Below, one piece after another: positions 10,563 to 21,248 of a stretch of 64,000 bases of DNA (positions are counted from its first letter, which is position 1; every line of letters begins with the position of its first letter). The notes under the pieces were generated by a model that saw only the letters and a list, made by a program, of their open reading frames with translations, made no database searches and was not told the DNA's origin. The translations under genes and the position numbers were made by a program. This DNA comes from Takakia lepidozioides (Eukaryota > Streptophyta > Takakiopsida > Takakiales > Takakiaceae): the NCBI GenBank assembly GCA_030704615.1, contig CM060732.1, positions 34,825,053-34,889,052 on the forward strand. Reading direction: 5' to 3'.

Positions 10563-10794
10563 TCACTTATGGAACAAGGTATCTTCAACCCACAAAAGAT
10601 CTGCAACATTTGAAGGCAGCTCCTTGATAACAGTGTTGTAGAACCTTTGGAGGTCTTGGAGCATGCGCTCATCATCCTTTGAGACAAAATTAATGGCCAC
10701 ACCCTTGTGCCCAAAACGCCCACTGCGGCCAATACGGTGGAAATACTTCTCCGGCTGGGTGGGCAGGTCATAGTTAATGACCAGGGACACCTGA
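10563..10794 (-). pseudogene. eIF4A (DEAD-box helicase) C-terminal fragment
   Basis: The minus-strand reading [37 protein letters not shown] and [10 protein letters not shown] is the last helicase domain and exact C-terminus of plant eIF4A, the translation-initiation RNA helicase. It includes motif [10 protein letters not shown]. Family members stop directly after NVADLL. Here the codon is TGG and reading continues for nine residues to a stop at 10563. The 5' edge at about 10794 joins directly to PPR sequence in the same orientation. All upstream helicase motifs are absent. This is a captured or inserted last exon, not a gene. Confidence 0.85.
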
Positions 10795-11950
10795 TACTTT
10801 CTTCGCGTCCTCAATGCACCCACATTTGCCATACATGTTCACCAGGGTATTGTTCAGAATGAGATCTGGTACAATTCCAGCTTGGATGATGTCACCACGG
10901 ACCTGTTTGCTCTTTTCAAGGGCTGACAGGCTCACACACATTGCAAACGCAAACAAATGTGATGTGGTTCGGCCTCACCCCTTCTCGCATCATGTGCTCA
11001 TAGGTCTCCCAAGCCTCCATCCTGCACCCCTACTGTGCATATCCTGCAATCATTGCGTTCCATGACACCACATCTCTGTCAGCCATATTGTTGAACACTC
11101 CATTTGCGTCCTCAATGCACCCACATTTGGCATACATATCCACCAGGGTATTGTTCATAATGACATTTGGTACAATTCCACCTTTGATAATGTCACCATG
11201 GACCTCTTTGCCCTTTTCCAGGGCTGCCTGGCTCGCACAAGCATTGCAAACACAAACAAACGTGATGTGGTTAGGCTTCACCCCTTCCTGTACCATTTGC
11301 TCATAGGTCTCCAAAGCCTCCATCCCCCGCCCCTGCTGTGCATATCCTGCAATCATTGCATTCCACGACACCACATTTTGTTCAGCCATACTGTCAAACA
11401 CTCCCTTTGCATCTTCAATGCTCCGGCTTTTGGCATACATGTCCACCAAGGCAGTGTTTAGGATGACAGCTGGCACAATTCCAGCTTTGACAATGGCACC
11501 ATGGACCTCTTTGCCCTTTCCCAAGGCTGCCAGGCTCGCACACGCATTGCAAATGCAAACAAACGTAATGTGGTTCGGCTTCACCCCTTCCCGCATCATT
11601 GCCTCATATGTCTCCAAAGCATTCCTTCCACACCCATGCTTGGTAAATCCTGCCATCATTATATTCCATGTGCTCAACCATCGTTGAGGCATTTTGTTGA
11701 ACACTTGGTGAGCGTCCACAATGCTCCCACACTTAACATACATGTTAACAAGGTTGTTGTGTAGAAAAACGTTTGGCTCGAATCCACTTTGGATAATGTG
11801 AGCGTGCACCTGCTTTCCAGCTTGCAGGTCTTTCATCTTGATGCACTTATGCAAGAGACTGACATAAGTATCTGAATCTGCTGAAATGCCTCCTTGGTTT
11901 AAAGTCTGTAGAGCCTCTTTTAGTCGCCCTGCCTCACATAGCATCCTCAC
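10795..11950 (-). pseudogene. PLS-class PPR protein, truncated at both ends
   Basis: An open frame of 306 codons runs from 11950 to a TAG at 11030. Modules continue out of frame to about 10795. Readings include CEAGRLKEALQTL and DTYVSLLHKCIKM near the N-terminus, then repeated units such as NALETYEAMMREGVKPNHIT, VVSWNAMIAGYAQQGRG and [16 protein letters not shown]. At least eight modules can be recognised. The family binds RNA in plastids or mitochondria for editing or processing. No transit peptide, E or DYW domain is left. The 5' side joins CACTA transposase sequence at 11950 and the 3' side joins an eIF4A fragment at 10794. A nonsense codon at 11030 and a frameshift near 10950 make function unlikely. 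Confidence 0.85.
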
Positions 11951-12998
11951 ATGCCCATAAGTGCCCGAAGAGGCATTGTGGCAAAGTCTGGAAATAGGTT
12001 GTCAATGGATTTCCATTGCTTACTGTCAACTGCATGGCGTACAAGTCCATCAGTGCTTGCATTCCTTGAATGCCATGTCATCAGTTCAGCGATGGTTTTA
12101 CAACTGTACATCCTCTTCAGTCTTGGTATTAAGGGGAAGTGACGCAATACCTTCACAGGGAGAGCCTTCCTACCCACATCAACAAACCGGGGCTCGTTGC
12201 ACTTGGGGCAATGTGTCCTGTCACGGTGTACACCACGGAAAATGACACATCCCTTTGGACATGCATGAATCACATTGTAACTAAGCCCAAGCTTTCATAT
12301 CATGGTTGAGGCTTTGTAATCTGTTGATGGCAATGTGTTGGGGGGGGGGGAGGAGAATTGACCTTTTCAGGATACATAGCAGCTCATTTGTGAATGTTGA
12401 TGACTCACGGTGAGTCCGGCAGGCATTCAACAAAACCAAGGTGGCAGACAAACAATCTATGGTGCTCCCAACATACAATGGTGTCTTTAGCGCATCCTGG
12501 AACTTAAGATAGTTAGGGTCAATGTTGGGGGCATCGTCCTCTTGCCATCCATCTGAATCCTCCTCTGAGGAAGAGTCACCTTGTCGACCATCATGAATTG
12601 GTACCCCATCCTGACTTCCTTCCCCTCCGCCCCCCCTCTATGGCTCCTTCAGGCGCTGGTCTACCTTCCAGTCTCATGTTAGATCGAGCAAGTTCGGCAG
12701 CCTCGTCTCCAAGGCGGAATGCCTCACTCAACATCCTCATCCCATCCATTTGCATGTCATTATCCAGTTGTGGGGTGTTGTAATGCTGCCCAAAGTAGGC
12801 AGCATTCCAGTCTTCATCTGAAGAGTCCCCTTCATCACTTGGGTGCTTTACCCTTAGTCTGGGGTCCCTACCTTCAACTGCAAGGTGCCTTTGGACCACC
12901 CACCTCAATCTCTTAACCCCCCCATGGCAAACTCTGCACGGACAACGAACCTTTCTGCATCCCAACGCATTGGCACGACGCTCCTCTCGTTGCCACAA
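11951..12998 (-). pseudogene. CACTA (En/Spm) transposase, TNPD-type, broken
   Basis: Three minus-strand open segments in order form the N-terminal half of a CACTA transposase. The segment 12998-12591 has RCPCRVCHGGVKRL, the usual N-terminal CPC-x2-C region, and an acidic stretch. Next, 12478-12281 has MYVGSTIDCLSATLVLLN and a LLCILK block. Then 12273-11947 has IHACPKGCVIF, HCPKCNEPRF, LPVKVLRHFPLIPRLKRMY and MTWHS, the Transposase_21 signature. Frameshifts and a poly-G tract (12340-12349) separate the segments. The catalytic C-terminal half is missing because sequence switches to a PPR gene at about 11950. Confidence 0.8.
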
Positions 12999-12999
12999 C

Positions 13000-13717
13000 T
13001 TTTCATCTCGCTTGCGTATCCTCCTAGGGTCAGAAATGCTTTCCCAACTCCCTGCTGGGCCGCCGCGTGACCCTGCTCTTCAGAGGCGGAGTGCTCGGAT
13101 TCAAGAGAGTGCCATGGGAGGCAACGACCGACGTCTTGTGGTGGAGTCTGACGATTCGGAGAAGAGTTTCGATAGTGAGGCGGATAGATTGTTCCAAGCA
13201 GATGAGGCCGACGACTCGAAGGAATCAAGCGCAGAGGCAGAACCCCCATCCCCGAAACGGATGAATGCGTTTTCCACCAAGATGCCACGATAAAACCGAT
13301 GCTAGTTTTTGCTCTCTCTCCCACTCTGTTTCTTGTGTCCTTATCATTTGCATTCATTTGTTTCATGCCCAAATTCTTGGTTACCTGGTCAGTGTTGTCC
13401 TGAACGAGAGGGACGAGGGTTATGTCTTGTAGTGATTACCAAAATGTATGTTACTTCATGATGAGAAATGCAGGAAAGGAAGATTAGAGTTGCAGATTGC
13501 GACACTGAAACCCCAAGTTCGACAGAAGTCTCAGCCTGTGACATATGGGCATTTCACGCCCACAAACTTCAAGGGGTCAGCCTTTAACCTCCACAGTTAC
13601 GACTCCTTCAAGTACAGACTTTGTGATCTTGTAGGATCGTGCAAAACGACAGAAGGGCTGTAGTTCAAAGACCCCTACATCCCTGCAGCCCCAATCTCTC
13701 CTGGTGGCCAAGGCTGG
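13000..13717. other. Spacer between divergent CACTA-type ORFs
   Basis: A plus-strand frame at 12970-13293 contains acidic, Ser-rich wording (VVESDDSEKSFDSEADRLFQ) that may be a real exon fragment, but no family is recognised. Nothing else is supportable. Confidence 0.35.
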
Positions 13718-14605
13718 TTGTATGGGACTGTCGGGCAGATGTACCCTGTATCATCATCATCCTTCCAGCAGCCTGCATCAGGAGGCAATTACAACCAACA
13801 GCCTCAGTACATACAGCCCCCTTTCCAGGGTGCTCCGGTGCAGTTTGGAAACCAGCCTGGTTTTCACAACTTTGGGAGCAACAACCAGCCTTCTGTGTTG
13901 CCGTTTCCTTGCCAACAACAACAGAGCCAACATGGTGGTGCAATGGGGCAAGCTGCCCACCCAAATTGGGGGCTTTTGGGAGGATGGGGTGCTGGACCTG
14001 TAGGTGATGCCATCATCAAGGGCGAAGCAGTAGCAAAGGATGTACAGCCAGCGGTGGAGGGGGCAGCAGCAAAGGCGCGGAGGGCAGAGCTTCGACGGGA
14101 AGCAAGGAAAGACGATAAGGACTTACAGAAGCAGTGGAAGCGCAGTGCCTCAGAAGGTCAGCCTGTCTACACAATTACTACTACTAAGATAGGTGACATT
14201 GCGAAGGGGAAGTCGAAATGGCAAACAAAGATAAAAGGCCACGTGATACGCTGTCTTGACTTTGGGGCCAGGGGAATTAAACACCAGAATGAGGATAAGA
14301 TAAATTTCATTGTCAAGGAGATGCAAATTGAGTTCCGGTATGCACCATTTCCTCTGAAGGCAAACGCAGTTCGTACCTACATAATGAATTTCATGAAGAG
14401 TGAGAGATCTCTCTGGAAGAGAGAGTGGACTGCACACAATCCCAGGCCCGATGATTGTCCTCCACATGCGTGGAAGAGCTTGGTGGGATGGTGGTCATCG
14501 AAAGAGGGGCAGGAGGAGGCCGAAGACAGGGCTGCATCTCGTGCTGCGGTAAAAAAAGGGAAGCCACGTTGGACGGGCTGGAATTGCAGGGACAACTGCC
14601 AAATT
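13718..14605 (+). pseudogene. TNPA-like plant transposon protein (Transposase_24-like)
   Basis: The frame starts in a Gln/Pro/Gly-rich low-complexity region (about residues 5-80), then a charged stretch (AAAKARRAELRREARKDD). It ends in an FMKSERSLWKREW ... CPPHAWKSLVGWWSSKEGQ region followed by SRAAVKKGKPRWTGWN. That last region resembles the DNA-binding accessory protein of CACTA elements. A GT donor is plausible at 14606 (GTAAGA). A continuing coding-like exon (KESEGSPSIQALTAAL) lies at about 14709-14800. It reads away from the TNPD-type relic at 11951-12998, with about 0.7 kb between them. Whether both belong to one element cannot be decided here. Confidence 0.5.
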
Positions 14606-15150
14606 GGTAAGATGACTTATATGTATATTGCATGGGTTGACGCAATTTGTAATTTTGCCACTTCAATGTCTGCGTTCACCTAATGGGTCTTATTGTGGCT
14701 GTACACAGGGGAAAGAAAGCGAAGGAAGCCCATCCATACAGGCCTTAACTGCAGCGTTGACAACTCCCAAAGGATACTCGGAGACTCGAAGTGCAAGGGT
14801 AAGACTATCTAACTTATAACTCAGGTTTGGGGCTTCATGCTTGGAGCACCTTTTATTTTTTCCTGATAGTGGAGATGAAGGAGGCTGGATGGAGATGATG
14901 TGATTGAAGATTGTGGGGAGGAGGGTACCATTTGGAATGTTGGTGCTTGAGATATGGTAATTAAACACGGAGCTGGCAGCTGTTTGAGGTATATGGTGAT
15001 GATGTTCATTGGGATGTAACTGCTGCAACCTGCCCCTGATGTCTAGTACATGTCTTTGGTATTTTGTCAGTCACTAACTTGTAGCATCTCCACGTTAGGT
15101 CAATGATTTTGTGTCACTATTAGATTAGTACTAGAGCCTTATAGTGTCAC

Positions 15151-15960
15151 GTGGAGGAGGTGCACATTGTGAGTGTCATTACGGAGTTACCCAAGGGTGG
15201 TGAGGGGAGTACGGCTACAGGCAGTAACAGTGAGAGTGGGTTCACAAGACGAGGTATTCGGTTCAGACCACCTTCACCGCCACCCTCAATTACTGTAGAG
15301 TCAGACACAGACTCGGAGGCTTCATCAACAGGTGTGCACTTTCATTCGCCATTGTTGTGGGACGACATGGAGGAGATGTATGGAGCTACCAAGGGGCCTC
15401 GTAGGTACTCTGGAGCTGTGGGCACAATCGAGTTGGATGACTTTATCCAGGAGTTCGACAGCTGGTGTGATTTGCAGCAGATGCGCAATCCACAGCTATT
15501 CACCCCATTCATGGCGTGGAAGGGACTGTTCCAGCATTTGGAAGGCCCGCCTATGGACGATTACCACGAGTTCAGGCGAGGACATGAAGCAGAGATTGAG
15601 GAGTGGAGGATGTATTGGTCACCTGACTATATTTCCATTACTCGAGGCACGACGCGACCAGTAGCTGCATCAGTACTAATAGCTCCCACTGCCAGCACTA
15701 GTAGTGGAGCAGGTAGTGCTGGTACTTCTGCAGGTGGTACCAGTTCAAAAGGTGCTACTACTCCTCCTGCCACAACTACAACACATGTGCCTAGATTCAA
15801 CCCGGTGGTGGAGTTCTTCCAGGAGTTGCGGAGGAACTACCAAGGTGTACGGACAGAGAAGCTGCGAAGTTTGCAAGACTTCCAGCGCAAACCCAGTGAG
15901 AGCCTGCGAGAGGCGTACACTCGTATGAGGCGCTTGGGTGGGCACCTGTTGCAGTTTTAA
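15151..15960 (+). CDS. Gag-like retrotransposon ORF, truncated
   Basis: A 269-codon frame. The N-terminal 90 residues are acidic and Pro/Ser-rich. The central part has LDDFIQEFDSWCDLQQM and a WKGLFQHLEGPPMDDY helix-rich block. A Ser/Thr/Gly linker follows. The C-terminal part, VVEFFQELRRNYQGVRTEKL ... FQRKPSESLREAYTRMRRL, reads like a retrotransposon gag domain that organises the particle. It ends abruptly at a TAA right after the TRMRRL helix, with no zinc knuckle, protease or RT following. The listed start is the first frame start. The true start could be an internal Met (370 or later). An LTR was not found around it. Confidence 0.5.
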   Translation: MEEVHIVSVITELPKGGEGSTATGSNSESGFTRRGIRFRPPSPPPSITVESDTDSEASSTGVHFHSPLLWDDMEEMYGATKGPRRYSGAVGTIELDDFIQEFDSWCDLQQMRNPQLFTPFMAWKGLFQHLEGPPMDDYHEFRRGHEAEIEEWRMYWSPDYISITRGTTRPVAASVLIAPTASTSSGAGSAGTSAGGTSSKGATTPPATTTTHVPRFNPVVEFFQELRRNYQGVRTEKLRSLQDFQRKPSESLREAYTRMRRLGGHLLQF

Positions 15961-16414
15961 GGGTCATATTCCAATGGCTCAGGGCACCTGCACCTGCATC
16001 CACCGCAAGAACTCCTATGGTTGGCTGGTCATCAACCCAGCCTCACCATAGAAGAAACACTGGTGGTCTTGCTGGTCATCACTCCAGCCTCACCACCGAC
16101 AGCATACTCTAGGATTGACCGGTGATCAAATCCGGCCTAATCCCTATGAAAGCAAGCGCCCACACAAAACCAACATGGCGCACAGTCAAGCATGCAGGTG
16201 TTGGGGGGATCCAAACACAAGAAATCAAAACATCAACACCCCCACACCAAAATCCAGCTGCAATGCTGATCCTGCAGAATATCCCAGCCCAAAACCCCGG
16301 ACTGACTGGCCTCCACCAAGAGAGGCTTTGGCAACTACAAGTACAAGGTAATGAAAATAGTACAGAGATGGAGGGGAAGAATAGAAGCCCGACCAAGCAA
16401 GATCTAATCCTGAT
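15961..16414. other. Spacer with a short local duplication
   Basis: No gene. CTGGTCATCA followed by CCAGCCTCACCA occurs twice (about 16026 and 16070). Confidence 0.5.
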
Positions 16415-17164
16415 CTATGCTATCAACTGCCAGACTTCTCTCAAAGTGCCTCGCTCTGCATGATGGTAAGGTGTAGGAGGTATATCTATGTCCAGAAACC
16501 TGCCACTAACCTTGTCCCAAGCTACAGTAGCTTGCTCTAACCAACCCTTCTCCTCTTTCTGCCAGGTAGAGACAAAGCAATACTCCCCTATCTCCCGCTC
16601 ACTGAACACTAAAGAAAACAAAGGTAGGGTCTGATAGTCTCTCAACTCGAAAGCTTTGAGACGGTTGCGGGTGTCCTCATTGCGAATGACTGCATCTCCT
16701 TCACGCACAACAAACATGTCATTGCTGATGAACCCCCGCTCGTGGTTGCCCTGTGCAGAGCGTATCCGGCTGCAACCATGTCTGATTGCACAAACTTGTG
16801 TAGCTCCTGCTCCTCTGCTCCAGTACACCACGGCCTTGTGACTGAACACCTTGGTCCCCGGGGCTGTCTTTGGCTGTGTTTCAAGCCTAGCTTTCACCCA
16901 CTTTGGTATTTCACCTACAGCTGCAGAACTGCTGGCTCCAACAGAGTTCTGACTGTCCAAGGCGATATTGAGGCCCTCAATGCCAACTACAGCAGTCTGT
17001 TGTCTACTGCTAATGCCTGACTCCCAGTATGCAATCAACTCGTCCAACTGTTCTCCACTCAAATCAGTCTGAGTTCCTTGGGAAACATAAATCTTGTCCC
17101 CTTTGGTGCACAGGCTAAGAGAAGAGACCTGCCCTTCAACGACGTCCTCATTTCCCCCAGCCAT
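16415..17164 (-). CDS. Orphan protein of 249 residues
   Basis: A clean minus-strand frame from ATG at 17164 to a stop at 16415, in a neighbourhood where everything else is broken. Visible features are an N-terminal acidic segment (GGNEDVVEGQ), a polar region with SSRQQTAVVG, then a compact hydrophobic and aromatic C-terminal half (GFISNDMFVVREGDAVI, LPLFSLVFSEREIGEYCFV, WLEQATVAWDKVSGRFLDID). There is no signal peptide, membrane segment or zinc site. I do not recognise the family. It may be a transposon accessory ORF or a single-exon lineage-specific gene. The upstream 250 bp shows no obvious promoter element. Confidence 0.45.
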   Translation of the reverse strand: MAGGNEDVVEGQVSSLSLCTKGDKIYVSQGTQTDLSGEQLDELIAYWESGISSRQQTAVVGIEGLNIALDSQNSVGASSSAAVGEIPKWVKARLETQPKTAPGTKVFSHKAVVYWSRGAGATQVCAIRHGCSRIRSAQGNHERGFISNDMFVVREGDAVIRNEDTRNRLKAFELRDYQTLPLFSLVFSEREIGEYCFVSTWQKEEKGWLEQATVAWDKVSGRFLDIDIPPTPYHHAERGTLREVWQLIA

Positions 17165-19580
17165 ACAAGGAGTACATCCACAGATTTGTCTCTAATATAG
17201 ACCAGCACAGGTTCTAGAGACAGGATTGTGGATCTTTCATGGCACACTCACACTCTAAAAATTCCATAGATTTTTAGCAGAGTCCCAAAAACAGAAACCA
17301 GGTCTAGATAGGTAGATTTCCCCTTTCTGCAGATATCCCCTCAAAAACTGAGTCAAACGGAGCTCATTTGACAAAGATATGACCAACCAGGCTCTTTAAA
17401 CATTTAAATTAGATCAAAAAGGTTTTTTTTTTTTTTTTTTTTAACACCAAAACGCTTTTGCCATTACAACCTGTTCCCAGGTTATCTACGAGTTCCCGAG
17501 GTCGTTCCCCTCCAGGATTCTCCAGGCACCAAGAGCTCGTTAATTCCAACACTCGACCTCAGTTGGGTGGGGTATCACGATTTGCTTTCTCTGCGCGTGG
17601 GCCTGCCTCCTCGAGACCTAGAGACTACAAACCAGGAATTGGGGCGATTGGGGGAGCAGATGCACTGCGCAGCACCTTCATGGCTTATGGACAGGCGGCC
17701 TGCTGTGATGTGGCCGTCTTTGCATGGAATCCAAAGCCAAGACCAGCTTGAAGTTCCATCAACTTGGTCTAATTCGCATCTCTCGCCAACGATTATTGTT
17801 GGCTTAGAATGGTTTCCGCCTTCCTGTTACTGCTCGTGTTTGCTTCAGTGTGCAATCTACAAGTCAGGGATCGGCGACAACAGGCACCAGATTGCCCCGT
17901 CACCACCCCACAAGGCACAGACGACTTCACTACCAGGAAAAAGAAAGTGAATCATGCTCAGCATGTAGACCCAAGGCCTGGGTCCATCTGCATCAGCTCC
18001 AGTATAAGAGAGACAATCATATAGTTATCAAGTCTCTACAGGAATTTGCGATTGCCTCAGTAAAGTGGAACTCAATCTGCAGCCTCCTTCCGCCGCCTCT
18101 CCATCAACCCTTGGAGGCTCTCGTCCGCTGGCCTCATCCGTCAGCATTGCTTCTCCTGCTACGAGTCTTCGCATTTCCCCCCCTGCTCGCCTGTGCAGAA
18201 GTAAGTACCCTTGACGCCGAAATGACAGTAGAGGCAAGTGATCAGTTGGAAGTGTTCAATGATGAGACAAATAGAGCTGGAGCTCCCTTGACCTGTATCG
18301 CCACAATCTTGGACTCGGGCAGTGTGCTGAGTTGAAAGCTGGGTTGTGAACCACCATTCGACTTTCCACCAGTTTCCACATCAAAATGGTGGAACCAAGG
18401 TGCAAGGCAACAACAGCTACTTGGCTTTGTACAAACCTGAAGCACTTAAAAAACGAAAACGACTTTGCACCTTGCACTCTCCGAAATCAACAATGCCCCC
18501 AACAACCCTTTTTGTCAGAAAGTTGGTTGCTTATGCAGATAATCGACCAGGTGAAAGCAACTTTCCCAGCCACAATCACAAGTAGCATGAAGATTTGTGA
18601 GACTCCTGGTTTTGCAGTGTTGATGATATGCCAGCAATGGGCTCCCCGTTCTCCATCGCTTTGTGCTAGGCTTTCTCTCTCGGGCCCTGCACCTTCAACC
18701 AGCTCGCTGCGCCATGCTCTACCTGCCGGCGCTGCATTTATTGGAGGGAGCAGATTTACAGCTCCTCCTTCAACTGGCTCCGCTACACCAGCTCCACCTG
18801 CTCTTCCGCTGCCTTTCCTGACCGCTTCTGGTCTGTCCTGGTTTTAATTTAACACTGGTCTGTGCACATCGAACTAAGGCGAGCAGCCCGGCCATCTCCA
18901 GGCACGGAAGTTCTACCCATCTGCTCGATCACAGGCTCCTCCTTCAAGTCTCGCACTTGGTCAGTTTCCCAATGGCCAATCGCTGCTACTCCACGATGTC
19001 TCCTCACCGACCAAAACAAAGGCTGCTTCCATGCAGTGTAGCTCCATCATGCCCGGCGGCCTCATGCCAGAACCAACGCTGATCGAAACCTGCATATTTT
19101 GTTTTGTTTTTTTTTTTTTTAAGCTTCTAAAACTAAGCACTACTTACACACAGGTAATCGTACAAGTGCTAACCCTCAACTCCTACCTTGCACTCACAGG
19201 TAAGAGCTCATCTCTCTCGAGTGATACGAAAGCTAACAAATGACACTGCTCTCCACACAAGAAACAATGTGAAATCCAAAACCATCACTCTTTAAAACAG
19301 TAGTCGAGCCAGGGGCACCCCAAGCTATGGGGACTCCACCCCACAACAACCTACACTCCCATCATGAGTACACTCAGATCTAAACGCACACAGGAGCTCG
19401 GTCGCGCAGGCTCAACTCGAGAGAGATGAGCTGCGCGACTGCCGCTCTCGTGAAGATAAGACGGACCAGGTGTCAAACTAAACTTGACACCTGATTTAAC
19501 ACTTGACCTAAATCCAAGTGTTAAATACAAATAACTAGTTTTATGCTAGTTGTTTTCACACCGTGCTTATTTAACTTGAC
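17165..19580. other. No recognisable gene; poly-T tracts and coding-like scraps
   Basis: Contains T tracts at about 17421-17442 and 19107-19120. Frames such as 17850-18335 and 18386-18847 have mixed Ser/Pro/Leu content and could be decayed exons, but no domain is seen. The segment 19430-19560 has short repeats around ACTTGACAC and AAGTGTTAAAT. Confidence 0.4.
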
Positions 19581-19599
19581 ACAGTTACTCATTGCGGAC

Positions 19600-20375
19600 A
19601 GTAAGAATGAATTTTGGCGCCAAAATTCATCCATTTCAAAGAGAAATAAATATTGGAGGGAGGGCATTAGATGAACTTCGGCGCCGAAATCCAACGCTCA
19701 AACCCTTAAAAGAATTTGGAGGGATGACTTCAGATGAATTTCGGCGCCGAAATTCATTGCTCGCGAAGAAAAAAAAAAATTAGAAGGGAGGACTTGGATG
19801 AATTTCGGCGCCGAAATTCATTGCTCGTGAAGAAAAAAGAGAAAATTAGAAGGGAGGACTTGGATGAATTTCGGCGCCGAAATTCATTGCTCGCGAAGAA
19901 AAAAGAAAATTAGAAGGGAGGACTTGGATGAAATTCGGCGCCGAAATTCATCTGTCGCAAGGAAAAAGAAAAAGAAGGGAGGACTTCGGCGCCGAAATCC
20001 ATCCGCAGGACAGCAGAATTAGAGTCGGAAAAGGAGAAGAAGAATGAATTTCGGCTTCAAAATTCATCCATTCTGCCTATTCAGGATTAGTGTCATTCGG
20101 ATGTCGGCACCGAAATCCGGACACGTGGTGAATCACGACTGTAATCACGAACACATTCATCCGTATTTTGGCATCCAAATTCAACCCTTACGTGCAGAAA
20201 CAATTTCATGAAGAAGATGTTCATCCGAATTTCGGCACCGAAATCCATCCGTTGGGTGCTTGCTCAGTTTCATGAGGTGAACAAATTACGATTTCTGTCG
20301 CCGGAATTCATCCGCTGGCTTCCAAATCTGTTACATGACAGAGATGTGTTCATCCAGATTTCGGTGCCGAAATTC
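19600..20375. repeat. Tandem array 1: 64-bp units with a GGCGCC-centred palindrome
   Basis: Thirteen units. The GGCGCC core, or its one- or two-base variant, starts at 19616, 19680, 19743, 19807, 19873, 19937, 19988, 20053, 20106, 20170, 20234, 20298 and 20363. The best units carry the perfect 20-bp palindrome GAATTTCGGCGCCGAAATTC; the first has ATTTTGGCGCCAAAAT. Nearly all intervals are 63-66 bp, with two of 51-53. Between cores the units are less conserved, apart from an AGAAGGGAGGACTTGGATG block in units 3-7. The array ends 250 bp before the ORF at 20625. Confidence 0.95.
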
Positions 20376-20624
20376 ATGGGAAGACCTGATTTATTGTAGC
20401 CCAAGTGGTGGTACATCACAATTCAGGCACCAAATATCCGATGTGAACTTGCTGTTGTCGTCCGTTTTTGTAACGTACGTTACACACCTTCATCCATACG
20501 TGCACTGATCACCCATCCTGTTGGATACAGAATCCTCCAGAAAATCATTGTGGTATTAGGTATGACACACTCTTCTCATTGCAGGACTTCGCTGCGGAGC
20601 ATACCGAGAGGTCCTGTCTTCAAC

Positions 20625-21248
20625 ATGGACTCCCGTGTTTGGGTAAACGTGTACTTCCATCCTGATTATCTGAAAGCTAAAATACCATGCGACCAAGGAT
20701 TTGCGATTGTCACTGAGCAGTACTTGTGTGTGAAGTTCAGGCTCCGCCCTGGAACGGTGTTTTTGGAAGAGGAGACGAAGGATGCTTATGGAAATTTTCT
20801 GGAAAGTGCCGTCATTCTGCATGCAGATTTCGGAAAAGGCAAAGAGTGGGGGCTCCCAGCTTCTGAATCCATTCGGTACAGTGCAATTGGTGAAATCGTG
20901 CCTAAAGAGTTCCCACGTTGGAACTTGGTTGACCCTCCTTCCACAAGAGGGTCTGGCGTGCAAGATGTGAAGTCTGTCATGAAGGATGTGGGCACCTCTT
21001 CACAAGCAGAGAAGCCCAAACATGTGAAAAGGGAAATCCAGGAAAACAGGGAAACAGTCGTCCACGACTTATCCAGTGACGATGAAGACTGTATGGTCCT
21101 TCCATCGTATGTTTCGAAGTCGTCCGTCACTAGGAGTGTTCAGAAGTCGGCAAACAATGAGCACACACCCTCCGACTCAACTTCCGTCCGCTCAGTAATC
21201 GACATATTGCGGAGGATGAAGACAACGTGTCGCGGCCCTTTGCCTTGA
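20625..21248 (+). pseudogene. Unrecognised ORF downstream of array 1, 3' end cut by an LTR
   Basis: From the ATG at 20625 about 200 codons are open. The first 120 residues look like a folded domain (VWVNVYFHPDYLKAKIPC, YLCVKFRLRPGTVFLEEETK, SAVILHADFGKGKEWGLP). The rest is a polar tail with TVVHDLSSDDEDCMVLP, a hydrophobic-acidic patch like SUMO-interacting motifs (inference). Codons after about 21227 come from the 5' LTR of the Ty3/gypsy element, so the natural C-terminus is lost. No family recognised. It faces the similarly placed minus-strand ORF at 25702-26253. Confidence 0.5.

Noticed and set aside
14690-15028. Minus-strand ORFs opposite the TNPA-like gene
   Set aside because: They are antisense shadows of coding-like plus-strand sequence.
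19600-20375. CRISPR-like array
   Set aside because: Repeats are spaced regularly, but the genome is a plant nucleus, the spacers are related to each other, and no cas genes exist. It is a tandem repeat.
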